A stretch of 7,592 nt of DNA from a bacterium (GTDB taxonomy: Bacteria; BMS3Abin14), in NCBI GenBank assembly GCA_022865845.1, contig JALHUC010000050.1, positions 1-7,592 of the forward strand, written 5' to 3'. The notes below the pieces were generated by a model. It saw only the letters and a list, made by a program, of their open reading frames with translations, was not told where the DNA came from and ran no database searches. Position numbers and translations under genes: made by a program. Of the stretch, positions 1 to 6,199 are shown piece by piece; the stretch's first letter is position 1; every line of letters starts with the position of its first letter.

Positions 1-173
1 TCCCAAATCCTTTCAAAAAAGGTTAGAGGGCAGCGGCCTGTTGCCCACGGCGGTCCCTCCCCGGTTTAAATGAATCGTACAACAACAGGGACTTGCAGGA
101 CAAGGGATGAGAGAGGGTTAGGGGTGGCCAGTGTGGAATGTCGGGGAGTAAGAGCTGTTCCTTCGGAACGAAA

Positions 174-189
174 CGGGGTGTCGGGGTGT
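174..189 (+). repeat. Two tandem copies of CGGGGTGT
   Basis: Two exact 8-bp copies lie directly head to tail, just before the heptad repeat. A related GTCGGGG occurs near 140. This is low-complexity intergenic DNA with no visible coding potential. Confidence 0.6.
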
Positions 190-201
190 CTTGTAAGTTC
201 G

Positions 202-232
202 GAATGTAGAACGTAGAATGCAGAGCGCAGAA
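202..232 (+). repeat. Degenerate 7-bp tandem repeat (GAAYGYA)
   Basis: Four consecutive heptads are visible: GAATGTA, GAACGTA, GAATGCA, GAGCGCA, followed by GAA. The reverse-complement version (TTCTRCR) occurs at 6260-6294. The variation is mostly transitions at the Y positions. It lies in gene-free DNA. No function can be assigned. Confidence 0.75.
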
Positions 233-263
233 GGACTCCTCTTCCGTCACTCCGGGTAAATCT

Positions 264-296
264 GTATCTAAGTATCCAGGTATCGAAGTGTCTAAG
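264..296 (+). repeat. Degenerate 8-bp tandem repeat (GTRTCNAA)
   Basis: Four octads follow each other: GTATCTAA, GTATCCAG, GTATCGAA, GTGTCTAA, then GT. It sits between the heptad array and the ATTCCGG palindrome, so three different short-period repeats are packed into about 180 bp upstream of the malonyl-CoA decarboxylase gene. Confidence 0.7.
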
Positions 297-313
297 TAAA
301 AACTTCAATCAAC

Positions 314-353
314 GTCATTCCGGGCCGAGTTAATACGAGGACCCGGAATCCAG
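314..353. repeat. Interspersed palindrome GTCATTCCGGG...CCCGGAATCCAG
   Basis: ATTCCGGG (317-324) and CCCGGAAT (342-349) form a perfect 8-bp inverted repeat around a 17-base loop. The flanks GTC and CCAG match those of the palindrome at 6200-6240, which is the same element in the opposite orientation. This is REP-like dispersed DNA. No T-run follows, so it does not look like a dedicated terminator. Confidence 0.65.
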
Positions 354-453
354 TGGATTTTAAATCACCCCTTCAAAACAGGCTGTTTGCATCAGGTACA
401 GCTCAATTTAATCTACGACACCCAGAAGTTCCGGAACATGAACAATGGGATTT

Positions 454-482
454 CCGACAAATGCACTTTTAAATGCTAAAAT
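454..482 (+). promoter_or_regulatory. Candidate promoter of malonyl-CoA decarboxylase
   Basis: CCGACA (454-459, matching the GACA half of the -35 consensus), a 17-bp spacer and TAAAAT (477-482, five of six to TATAAT) form a plausible sigma-70 promoter. Transcription would begin near 489, leaving a leader of about 58 bases before the chosen start at 547 and excluding the more upstream ATG at 445. This is judged by eye only. Confidence 0.35.
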
Positions 483-531
483 GAACACTCTGATACTTTT
501 GCTCCTCAACGAGGAAATTATAAGCTGTTTT

Positions 532-539
532 GAGGGGGG
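532..539 (+). promoter_or_regulatory. Ribosome binding site deciding the 547 start
   Basis: GAGGGGGG lies seven bases before ATG 547, a good Shine-Dalgarno match and spacing. The alternatives at 445 and 481 have no comparable purine block at the right distance. Confidence 0.6.
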
Positions 540-546
540 TGTTCTC

Positions 547-1986
547 ATGGGTGAAATCAGGAGCGGCTCTTCAAGGGGGCCGCTTGTCGTATTCAACCGA
601 CTGACCCGGACGGAATTGAAAAAGGCCTGGCATGGGCTGAAAAGTATTGTGAGGCTTACTGTCGGCACTGCAGAGGAGCCGATTCCCCACAGTGAAGACT
701 GGGGGCATATAAAATCGGTTATTAACGACTGCATTTACGCAATAGGTGGTGAGGTTTCTGCCCGTTCGCGGACCGTTGACCTCGGCACATTCTTCCTGAA
801 CCTCTCGGAAGAGGGCCGCCTCAAATTTTACGGTATTCTCGCCCATGATTTTGATGTGGACAGGCGGGTGCTGGAACAAAAAATTGAAGTTCTTAAAAGA
901 GCCGAGACATATGAGGACAAAATTAAAGGAGAGATCGAACTGAAGACGGCCCTCGTTCCCCCTCGTTCACGGCTGTTGAAACAGTTCAACTCCCTTCCCA
1001 ACGGCATCAAATTTCTCATCGACATGCGTGCGGACCTGATGTCAAAAACCGGAGATGATCCCTACCTTTACAAGGTGTCCCTGGACATCAAGGAGATCCT
1101 CAGCTCCTGGTTCGACGTCGGGCTCCTTGATCTCAAGGAGATAACGTGGAATTCGCCCGCTGCCCTCCTGGAGAAGCTCATCGAGTATGAGGCTGTCCAC
1201 GAGATCCGCTCATGGGATGATCTGAGTAAACGGTTTGCCACCGACCGGCTGTGTTTCGCTTTTTTCCACAACAAGATGCCGGAAGAGCCCCTCATCTTCG
1301 TTGAAGTGGCACTGGTGGACGGGTTGAGCGACAACATCCAGGAGCTTCTTGACAAGGCGGGCCGTAAGACAGGCGATGACGAAGCCAATACTGCCATCTT
1401 CTATTCCATAACAAATGCCCAGCAGGGGCTGGCCGGGATACACCTCGGCAACTTTCTCATAAAGTCTGTGGTTGAAAAGCTGTCCGTCGAGAGAAGCTCC
1501 ATCCGGAATTTCGCTACACTCTCCCCCGTGCCTGGATTCAGGGCTTGGCTACACTCAAAGCTCGAAGAAGAAGGGGAGGACATTCTCACCCAGGATGAGA
1601 TCAAGACGATAAGGTCACACTACGATTGTGCTGACAGTTCGGCGCAGCTGAAGGAAATTCTCGCGGACGGGTGGGAAAATGATGAGTTGAGCTCTCGGTT
1701 TTTGGAGCCTGTTTTGCTGCGGCTGTGCGCCAGGTACCTTGTAAAGGAGAAAAAGGAGAACAGGGCACTTGACCCGGTGGCCCATTTCCACCTTAACAAC
1801 GGCGCAAGCCTGGAGCGCCTCAACTGGCGGGCAAATGTTTCGGAAGATGGCATGAGCCGCTCCTACGGAATAATGGTTAACTACTGTTACAGGCTTTCCG
1901 AAATAGAGGAGAACCACGAAAAATATCTGACGGGGCACGAGGTAACTGTCGGGCGCGAAGTAAAGGGACTGCTCAGGAAGGGCTGA
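547..1986 (+). CDS. MLYCD: Malonyl-CoA decarboxylase
   Basis: Predicted to convert malonyl-CoA to acetyl-CoA and CO2 in the cytoplasm (479 aa, in the family's usual range). Family recognition rests on long conserved stretches: an N-terminal helical domain at about residues 70-150 (around DLGTFFLNLSEEGRLKFYG) and a GNAT-like catalytic domain at about 155-450. Landmarks include RLLKQFNSLPNGIKFL, EEPLIFVEVALVDGL, AIFYSITNAQQGLAG, FATLSPVPGF and AHFHLNNGASLERLNW. Putative catalytic residues by analogy with the human enzyme (recalled Ser329, His423, Tyr456) are Ser287, His415 and Tyr448; the His-Tyr spacing of 33 is identical. There is no C-terminal peroxisomal SKL, as expected for a bacterium. 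The frame is open from an ATG at 445, but the ATG at 547 has GAGGGGGG (532-539) seven bases upstream and the candidate promoter lies after 445, so 547 is preferred; ATG 481 is another option. No malonyl-CoA synthetase gene (matB) is adjacent. Confidence 0.95.
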   Translation: MGEIRSGSSRGPLVVFNRLTRTELKKAWHGLKSIVRLTVGTAEEPIPHSEDWGHIKSVINDCIYAIGGEVSARSRTVDLGTFFLNLSEEGRLKFYGILAHDFDVDRRVLEQKIEVLKRAETYEDKIKGEIELKTALVPPRSRLLKQFNSLPNGIKFLIDMRADLMSKTGDDPYLYKVSLDIKEILSSWFDVGLLDLKEITWNSPAALLEKLIEYEAVHEIRSWDDLSKRFATDRLCFAFFHNKMPEEPLIFVEVALVDGLSDNIQELLDKAGRKTGDDEANTAIFYSITNAQQGLAGIHLGNFLIKSVVEKLSVERSSIRNFATLSPVPGFRAWLHSKLEEEGEDILTQDEIKTIRSHYDCADSSAQLKEILADGWENDELSSRFLEPVLLRLCARYLVKEKKENRALDPVAHFHLNNGASLERLNWRANVSEDGMSRSYGIMVNYCYRLSEIEENHEKYLTGHEVTVGREVKGLLRKG

Positions 1987-2070
1987 TAGTGAAAAGCGAG
2001 GGCTGGCAGCCGGGTTGATCCCTTTTCAGAAAATCCCCGGTCGGTGGCGGAGTATGAATTATGAAGATCA

Positions 2071-2117
2071 GTGCCTGGTACTTAGTGCCTGGTACCTGGG
2101 GATCAGGCACCGTTTTT
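2071..2117 (+). repeat. 14-bp tandem repeat and terminator-like hairpin
   Basis: GTGCCTGGTACTTA (2071-2084) and GTGCCTGGTACCTG (2085-2098) are adjacent 14-bp units matching at 12 positions. The second GTGCCTG (2085-2091) can pair with CAGGCAC (2104-2110), a perfect 7-bp stem with a 12-base loop, followed by CGTTTTT. The T-run (2113-2117) makes it a possible rho-independent terminator for the decarboxylase gene, though the stem is short. It may equally be a dispersed GGTACC-type repeat. Confidence 0.5.
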
Positions 2118-2206
2118 CAGCTAAAAGTCATACTCTGACACTTCGGCACCCGAAGAAGAAGGGAAACTGCGGATTGTCTCCACTCAGATTTAACGAAAAA
2201 CGAGAT

Positions 2207-2212
2207 AGGGGG
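2207..2212 (+). promoter_or_regulatory. Ribosome binding site of the amidase gene
   Basis: AGGGGG lies eight bases upstream of ATG 2221, which supports that start codon. Confidence 0.6.
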
Positions 2213-2220
2213 TAGCAAAC

Positions 2221-3522
2221 ATGGCCGGTAATAATGAGAAGGTCGTCGTTTCAACGTACACAAACGGTATTCTGGACCCCGACGAGCCGATGCTGGGTCC
2301 GGTAAAGGATGGTGGTACCATTGAGGCAAACACCATGCCTGGCTGCTGGGGGCCGATGATAACTCCTCAGCTCAGGGGTGGTCATGAGGTAACTCGGCCG
2401 GTTTATGTGGAAAACGCCGAACCGGGAGATGCTGTTGCCATCAGGATCCGGGATATAAAAGTCACATCTGTTGCCACTGCCTCCGGGCAGGATCGCATGA
2501 TCGAGGGACATTTCCATGGTGACCCCTATGTGGCCAAGAAATGTCCCGGGTGCGAAACCGTAAATCCTGAAACCAGGGTAGAGGGAATCGGCCAAAATGC
2601 AGTGCGCTGTTCCAATTGCGGCACCGTAATAACGGCATTTCAGTTTGAAAATGGCTATACCGTCGTTTTCAACGAGGAGAGATCTCTCGGAGTGACCGTG
2701 GATGGAGAAACAGCGGAGCGCATTGCCGGCGATGCCAGAAATCATGCCCAGCTTTCTGAAAACTGCCGACAGCATTCGGCCCTGCTTATGGCTCCCCACG
2801 ACCTCGTCGGAGTCATATCCCGGATGAGACCCTTCATGGGGCAGCTTGGAACGACCCCGGCGGTGAGGATGCCGGATTCTCACAACGCCGGCGATTTCGG
2901 GGTTTTTCTTGTTGGTGCGCCCCATGATTATGCGATCACCGAGGAGCAGCTCGAACTGCGCACCGACGGACACATGGACATTGACGCGGTCCGGCCCGGA
3001 GCGATACTGGTAGCTCCTGTGAAGGTGCCAGGTGCAGGCGTGTACCTGGGTGACATGCACGCGCTCCAGGGAGACGGAGAAGTTGCCGGACCCACCATGG
3101 ATGTGGCCGGGGTCGTAACGGTGCAGGTTGATGTGGTAAAGGGACGAGAGCTACGAGGACCGGTACTTTTTCCCCTTGTTGAAGATCTCCCTTATCTGGC
3201 CATGCCTATTAACTCCGAAGAAAGAGCCAAAGCTGAAATGCTGGCAAAACAGTGGGGCCTTTCCAGGCTGGAGAAGTCTGCTCCTATCTCTGTAATTGGG
3301 ACGGGAGCTGATTTAAATAAAGCCACGGATAACGGGTTACAGAGAGCGGCCGACATTTTAGGGATGAGCGTTCCGGAAGTGAAGAACCGCGCCACAATTA
3401 CAGGAGCTATTGAAATCGGCCGTCTACCGGGAGTTGTTCAGGTTACCTTCCTGGCACCATTGGAGAAATTGGAAAGTGCCGGTTTCCTTCCTTTTGTAAG
3501 TGAGCAGTACGGAATTAGTTAG
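2221..3522 (+). CDS. Acetamidase/formamidase family amide hydrolase
   Basis: A 433-aa protein of the FmdA/AmdA family, which hydrolyses short amides (formamide, acetamide or related) to the acid and ammonia, probably in the cytoplasm since no signal peptide is seen. Family landmarks are the N-terminal VENAEPGDAVAIRI (about 63-76), MPDSHNAGDFGVFLVGAPH, DGHMDIDAVRPGAILVAPV, and GDMHALQGDGEV (277-288), the family's hallmark GDxHxxQGDGE. The C-terminal part (about 340-433) includes helical segments of the kind seen in longer members. Unusual is a four-cysteine insert with Cys108, Cys111, Cys130 and Cys133 (CPGC and CSNC, 18 residues between pairs), which looks like a zinc ribbon between the conserved GHFHGD and the following strand. 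The true substrate cannot be read from sequence. It follows the decarboxylase gene on the same strand, 234 bp downstream, with its own strong ribosome binding site. Confidence 0.93.
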   Translation: MAGNNEKVVVSTYTNGILDPDEPMLGPVKDGGTIEANTMPGCWGPMITPQLRGGHEVTRPVYVENAEPGDAVAIRIRDIKVTSVATASGQDRMIEGHFHGDPYVAKKCPGCETVNPETRVEGIGQNAVRCSNCGTVITAFQFENGYTVVFNEERSLGVTVDGETAERIAGDARNHAQLSENCRQHSALLMAPHDLVGVISRMRPFMGQLGTTPAVRMPDSHNAGDFGVFLVGAPHDYAITEEQLELRTDGHMDIDAVRPGAILVAPVKVPGAGVYLGDMHALQGDGEVAGPTMDVAGVVTVQVDVVKGRELRGPVLFPLVEDLPYLAMPINSEERAKAEMLAKQWGLSRLEKSAPISVIGTGADLNKATDNGLQRAADILGMSVPEVKNRATITGAIEIGRLPGVVQVTFLAPLEKLESAGFLPFVSEQYGIS

Positions 3523-3645
3523 GCATACAACAGTGATAAAAGCCTTAACGCAGAGGGCCGCAGGGCAGCCATTCCCAGGCTGCACCACAAAGGACCGCTG
3601 TTAAACCCTTTAATCTGTGGAAGGCACTGTTACTATTCAATCGAT

Positions 3646-3701
3646 GTTTTATCCACCACAGGGTTTCGCAGGGTAGATCTTGGACCCTGGATTGATAAAA
3701 C
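3646..3701. repeat. Nested inverted repeat (GTTTTATC...GATAAAAC)
   Basis: GTTTTATC (3646-3653) and GATAAAAC (3694-3701) are perfect complements. Inside them CAGGGT (3669-3674) and ACCCTG (3684-3689) form a second stem with a 9-base loop. The nesting gives one extended cruciform-capable unit of 56 bp, possibly a remnant of a small non-coding repeat element. Confidence 0.5.
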
Positions 3702-3744
3702 CTGCTTGTCTGCCGTAGCTTTAGCGAAGATGGAAGAATCTGAT

Positions 3745-3764
3745 GGGCACCCCAAAGGGTGCCC
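3745..3764. repeat. Perfect 8-bp hairpin GGGCACCC-CAAA-GGGTGCCC
   Basis: Two perfect 8-base complementary arms flank a 4-base loop. No T-run follows on the + strand. On the - strand it lies about 110 bases past the methyltransferase stop, so it could act as a 3' stabilising hairpin for that mRNA, but no U-tract supports true termination. Confidence 0.55.
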
Positions 3765-3875
3765 CGAAAGATCTTGGAGATGTCGACGAGCTCGATCAAT
3801 CCTGACTACCCTCTGTTGTGGTTTCAATGCGCGAAAGACGTGGAACGCCTGCCGTGCGACATCGCGAATCGCGGA

Positions 3876-4811
3876 TCAGCTCCCGGCATTCGCGACTTCA
3901 ACTTGGCGGCTGAAGATAGGCGCTTCGCGCCTCACGCCCTCCATGGCTTCTCGAAGCAGGGGCTGCACTTCCTTGGAACCAGCCATGTAGACATCCGCAT
4001 AGAGAACGCCACTCTCCTCGAGTCCAGCAGTGTTCAAGCCCCTGGCTCGAACTTGATGAATTATGTCGCGGCGTTCTTTGTCATCGGCAAACGCCCGCTG
4101 AGGCAGCCGGACGTTTGCCAGTCTCTCAAACACGTAGCCAGCTTCTTCGAATGCTTGCGCAACTTCGGAAACATCAAACATTCGAAGCGCAGTCAAGATC
4201 GCCAACGGCCCAAACTGACTTGGAGCGCTGTGTCCCATATGCTGAAGAATGCGACGAAACGTTGATTTGCCCACGTAGCCGATGGCGCCGGTGCAAACCA
4301 GAAGATTACACCCGCTGAGCCACGCTCGTTCCTCGTCATTCGGATCGTCGCACTCGAAATTCTGGCTGATGCCTGCGTCCAAGAGCCCGGCATCCAAGGC
4401 GAAGCGAATGGCGTTCTCGGATGCATCCAAACCCACTACCCGCATATCGATAGCTGGGGCAGTACCGTTAAGCCATGCGCGCGTGGCGCCCGTGCACTCG
4501 TAGTAACCCCTAGGCGCACGTGATTCGAAGAACGAGACCAATTCCTCGAACGAACAACCGAACCGAATGAATGCCGAGCCCACTCCGTAGGAACAGCCTA
4601 CGTCGAGCATCTGGACCGGCCAGGTCGGAGCTGAACGCGCGATAAGCTCAGCGGCAGCGATGCAGAAAGGTCGCGCCTGTTCGGCGATCTGATAGCCCAG
4701 CCGCCGCATCTGACTCAGATATGCATGAGGGGTGAGCGCTTGATAGATGTCGTCGAACACTGTTTTCGCGCGATTGGTCTGTGAGTACTGATTTGTCGGT
4801 TGTATCATCAT
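3876..4811 (-). CDS. Class I SAM-dependent methyltransferase
   Basis: A 311-aa protein predicted to transfer a methyl group from S-adenosylmethionine; the acceptor is unknown. Motif I is VQMLDVGCSYGVGSAFI, with Asp70-Val-Gly-Cys-Ser-Tyr-Gly-Val-Gly78, a glycine-rich SAM loop. A motif II-like segment, RVVGLDASENAIRFALDAG (about 124-142), carries Asp129 at the end of strand 2, and CNLLVCTGAIGYVGKSTF is the following strand/loop region. The FDDIY...LGYQI lead-in is of a type I associate with uncharacterised methyltransferases having DxGCSYG motifs. No signal peptide or membrane segment is seen. The start at 4811 (two consecutive ATGs) leaves a short N-terminus before FDDIY. An in-frame ATG at 4895 with GGGGAAG upstream would add 28 residues and cannot be excluded; the further upstream open frame crosses the promoter and divergent MarR start and is rejected. 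The gene is divergent from the MarR gene, which probably controls it. Confidence 0.85.
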   Translation of the reverse strand: MMIQPTNQYSQTNRAKTVFDDIYQALTPHAYLSQMRRLGYQIAEQARPFCIAAAELIARSAPTWPVQMLDVGCSYGVGSAFIRFGCSFEELVSFFESRAPRGYYECTGATRAWLNGTAPAIDMRVVGLDASENAIRFALDAGLLDAGISQNFECDDPNDEERAWLSGCNLLVCTGAIGYVGKSTFRRILQHMGHSAPSQFGPLAILTALRMFDVSEVAQAFEEAGYVFERLANVRLPQRAFADDKERRDIIHQVRARGLNTAGLEESGVLYADVYMAGSKEVQPLLREAMEGVRREAPIFSRQVEVANAGS

Positions 4812-4972
4812 ATGCAGTTCTTTCTTTGCAGGCCCTTGCCTCTGCGTAAGGTGAGACTCGTGCTCGATTACTTGCACGGGCGCGTGGGGAAACATCGCAT
4901 CTTCCCCATTGACCTCAATTATTCCCTGTGGGATAGTTTGCACACGAAGGTTAAGCGAACAAAATCTTTGCA

Positions 4973-5000
4973 TTGGAATACTTTGTATACAAAATATTAT
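4973..5000 (+). promoter_or_regulatory. Candidate promoter of the MarR gene
   Basis: TTGGAA (4973-4978), a 16-bp spacer and TATTAT (4995-5000) make a good sigma-70-like promoter pointing to the MarR gene, with a start near 5007. The palindrome TTTGTATACAAA sits inside its spacer, as expected for autoregulation. Confidence 0.45.
4982..4993. promoter_or_regulatory. Perfect 12-bp palindrome, likely MarR operator
   Basis: TTTGTATACAAA is a perfect palindrome in the intergenic region between the methyltransferase and MarR genes. MarR dimers typically bind AT-rich palindromes of this kind near their own promoter. TTGCA at 4968-4972 and TGCAA at 5008-5012 form an outer inverted pair around it, though not exactly centred. 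Binding by this MarR is inferred from position. Confidence 0.55.
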
Positions 5001-5012
5001 TGTAAATTGCAA
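4984..5012 (-). promoter_or_regulatory. Candidate promoter of the methyltransferase gene
   Basis: On the minus strand TTGCAA (5012-5007), exactly 17 bp, and TATACA (4989-4984) form a near-consensus promoter firing toward the methyltransferase gene. The -10 box lies within the TTTGTATACAAA palindrome, so a bound regulator would block it. The leader would be about 80 or 165 bases depending on the start codon. Confidence 0.5.
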
Positions 5013-5054
5013 GCCTCCCCTGAGGTCTGGCCGGTTAGGGTTGGCGGATGACTT

Positions 5055-5690
5055 GTGAGGATTTTGCGGAAGATTAGAGAGAACCCCGTGTCTAGCAACA
5101 ACGACGAGATAGAAGAAGACATCCTGCGGGCGCTTCGCCGGATCACCCGCGCCATCGATCTCCACAGCCGGAAGCTGTCGAGCACTTTTGGGCTAACGGG
5201 CCCCCAGCTCGTGTGCTTGCGGACGCTCGGTCGGGTCGAGCACACTACTCCGAGCCACCTCGCTAAGGAGATGGCGCTGAGTGAAGGCACCGTCACGGGC
5301 ATTGTTGATCGGCTGGTCGCGCGTCAACTGGTGACCCGGGAACGCAACCCCCGGGACCGGCGCCTTGTCACGGTCACCATCACGGATGCTGGTCTCGCGC
5401 TCATTGATCTGGCACCGTCCCCACTGCAGGAGACCTTCAAACAGCAACTTGCCCAACTCGACTCTTCAGGACAAATGCAAATCCGAGACACCTTGGAGCA
5501 GATAGTGAATATGATGGGTGGCGAAAATATCGAGGCAGCCCCGGTGCTCTCGACCAGTCCCACGGCCCAATCGACAGAAGAGGTTCGCGACGTGATCGAC
5601 GTAGGCGGGGCCGACGTAGCCATGGTAGCCGAAATCGTGCCAGCAACGGATACGATTGATTCACCCCCCAAGGATCCGAACAAACAATAG
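5055..5690 (+). CDS. MarR-family transcriptional regulator with C-terminal tail
   Basis: A 211-aa cytoplasmic DNA-binding regulator, probably a dimer. Helices at about residues 18-58 (ILRALRRITRAIDLHSRKL, FGLTGPQLVCLRTL) lead into the winged helix-turn-helix: SHLAKEMALSEGTVTGIVDRL (67-87) is the reading-head region, and the wing RNPRDRRLVTVTITDAG (97-113) holds the family's D-x-R/RDRR signature. A helical dimerisation segment follows to about 155. The last ~55 residues form an acidic, proline- and threonine-rich tail (IEAAPVLSTSP...) longer than typical MarR proteins of 140-160 aa. I recall similar tails in MarR proteins near compatible-solute (ectoine-type) genes, but none occur here. The GTG start at 5055 gives the longest frame; GTG 5088, with AGAGAGA (5076-5082) upstream, would remove 11 residues and is equally plausible. 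Likely target: itself and the divergent methyltransferase. Confidence 0.9.
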   Translation: MRILRKIRENPVSSNNDEIEEDILRALRRITRAIDLHSRKLSSTFGLTGPQLVCLRTLGRVEHTTPSHLAKEMALSEGTVTGIVDRLVARQLVTRERNPRDRRLVTVTITDAGLALIDLAPSPLQETFKQQLAQLDSSGQMQIRDTLEQIVNMMGGENIEAAPVLSTSPTAQSTEEVRDVIDVGGADVAMVAEIVPATDTIDSPPKDPNKQ

Positions 5691-5930
5691 CCGACTCACG
5701 GCACCGCTGCGAGCAACGAATTGCGCGAGGCGGTCGTCGTCGATCGGGTGGCTGGGGTTCCGGCGAGTGACAATGTGAGAGCGAATCGCTGATCGTATGG
5801 AATCGCAGGCACCCCTTTGGGGTCGGACCTCATTTCCTTCCACCTTCGCACAAGGCTTCGGTGGACAAGAAGGTTTTCGTCGTTTCTCCTGCAATCCCTA
5901 AACAAAACCACCCTCTATAAATTGAAAGAG

Positions 5931-6037
5931 CGGTATCCGGCTTCGTTCATAGAACTACGACGGGACAAGTTGTGGTGAAATTCACCGCCGGTACAGGAAC
6001 CGTTCTCTGTTGCCCTAGGCCTTTCGTCCTGTTTTTT
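5931..6037 (+). ncRNA. Possible structured RNA with terminator-like end
   Basis: On the + strand GTA-CCGGC (5933-5941, one bulged T) can pair with GCCGGTAC (5987-5994), enclosing two hairpins: GTTC-ATA-GAAC (5945-5955) and GGTGA-AAT-TCACC (5974-5986). This is a three-way-junction shape. ACAGGA (5993-5998) can then pair with TCCTGT (6027-6032), followed by a T-run to 6037, like an intrinsic terminator that competes with the junction stem at 5993-5994. GGTGAAATTC is a string seen in FMN and cobalamin aptamers, and the minus strand has AAGCCGGATACC, similar to a B12 box. Neither strand shows the full consensus of either class. It may only be the terminator of the MarR transcript, or a relic riboswitch. 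Not a firm call. Confidence 0.25.
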
Positions 6038-6130
6038 CGTTGGACGTTGGACCTGGACTGTCTTCCCCCTCCCTGATTGAGATTTACCCTGCGTAACCTC
6101 CGTCGTCGCCTTGGGGCGTCGCCAATTGCT

Positions 6131-6194
6131 ATGCCCTCACAAGTCGGCTATGACGTGACAAGATGCCCTCACAGGTCAGCTTCGACCCGGCAAG
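6131..6194 (+). repeat. 32-bp tandem duplication, diverged
   Basis: Two adjacent 32-bp units (6131-6162 and 6163-6194) match at 25 of 32 positions. Both begin ATGCCCTCACA and end CAAG. Read from their ATGs they would encode MPSQVGYDVTR and MPSQVSFDPAR, with changes that look partly conservative, yet the 32-bp length puts them in different frames. Confidence 0.7.
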
Positions 6195-6199
6195 AATGG

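Larger units (their letters stand above)
1..453. other. Gene-free repeat-rich region
   Basis: I see no credible gene here. Both-strand ORFs are short, overlap the tandem repeats and resemble no family I know. The contents are the octamer pair, heptad and octad tandem repeats and the ATTCCGG palindrome listed separately. The left end may be intergenic DNA downstream of a gene outside the window. Confidence 0.6.
3523..3875. other. Gene-free, hairpin-rich spacer
   Basis: No believable gene is visible; the ORFs here lack family resemblance. The region contains several inverted repeats: GCAGCC/GGCTGC (3565-3570 with 3578-3583), GTTTTATC/GATAAAAC (3646-3653 with 3694-3701), CAGGGT/ACCCTG (3669-3674 with 3684-3689) and the perfect GGGCACCC/GGGTGCCC hairpin. 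The first lies 43 bases after the amidase stop and has no T-run. TGCCGTAGCTTTAGCGAAG (3712-3730) resembles a dispersed repeat I recall from many metagenomic genomes. Confidence 0.5.

Noticed and set aside
202..296. Short tandem repeats as a CRISPR array
   Set aside because: Units are 7-8 bp, contiguous and degenerate, with no spacers or cas genes.
445..546. Upstream extension of the malonyl-CoA decarboxylase frame to ATG 445
   Set aside because: The extra 34 residues resemble nothing in the family, lack a good ribosome binding site and include the candidate promoter; ATG 547 has a strong Shine-Dalgarno.
2015..2215. 66-codon plus-strand ORF in the decarboxylase-amidase spacer
   Set aside because: It spans the tandem repeat and hairpin and resembles no protein.
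2251..3060. 269-codon minus-strand ORF
   Set aside because: It lies entirely antisense to the well-supported amidase gene and has no family resemblance; it is a shadow frame.
3759..4265. 168-codon plus-strand ORF
   Set aside because: Antisense to the methyltransferase, no ribosome binding site, no recognisable motifs.
4812..5165. Extension of the methyltransferase frame to 5165
   Set aside because: It would run through both divergent promoters and into the MarR gene, and its sequence does not look like a methyltransferase N-terminus.
5661..5911. Two overlapping minus-strand ORFs of 71 and 77 codons downstream of MarR
   Set aside because: No ribosome binding site, no recognisable family; the two frames overlap each other and one overlaps the MarR 3' end. 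A decayed fragment is possible but unsupported.
5974..6000. FMN riboswitch (RFN element) suggested by GGTGAAATTC
   Set aside because: The conserved ACCGGCGGT and the second GGTGAGATTC block are missing, and no riboflavin gene follows; kept only as an unclassified structured element.
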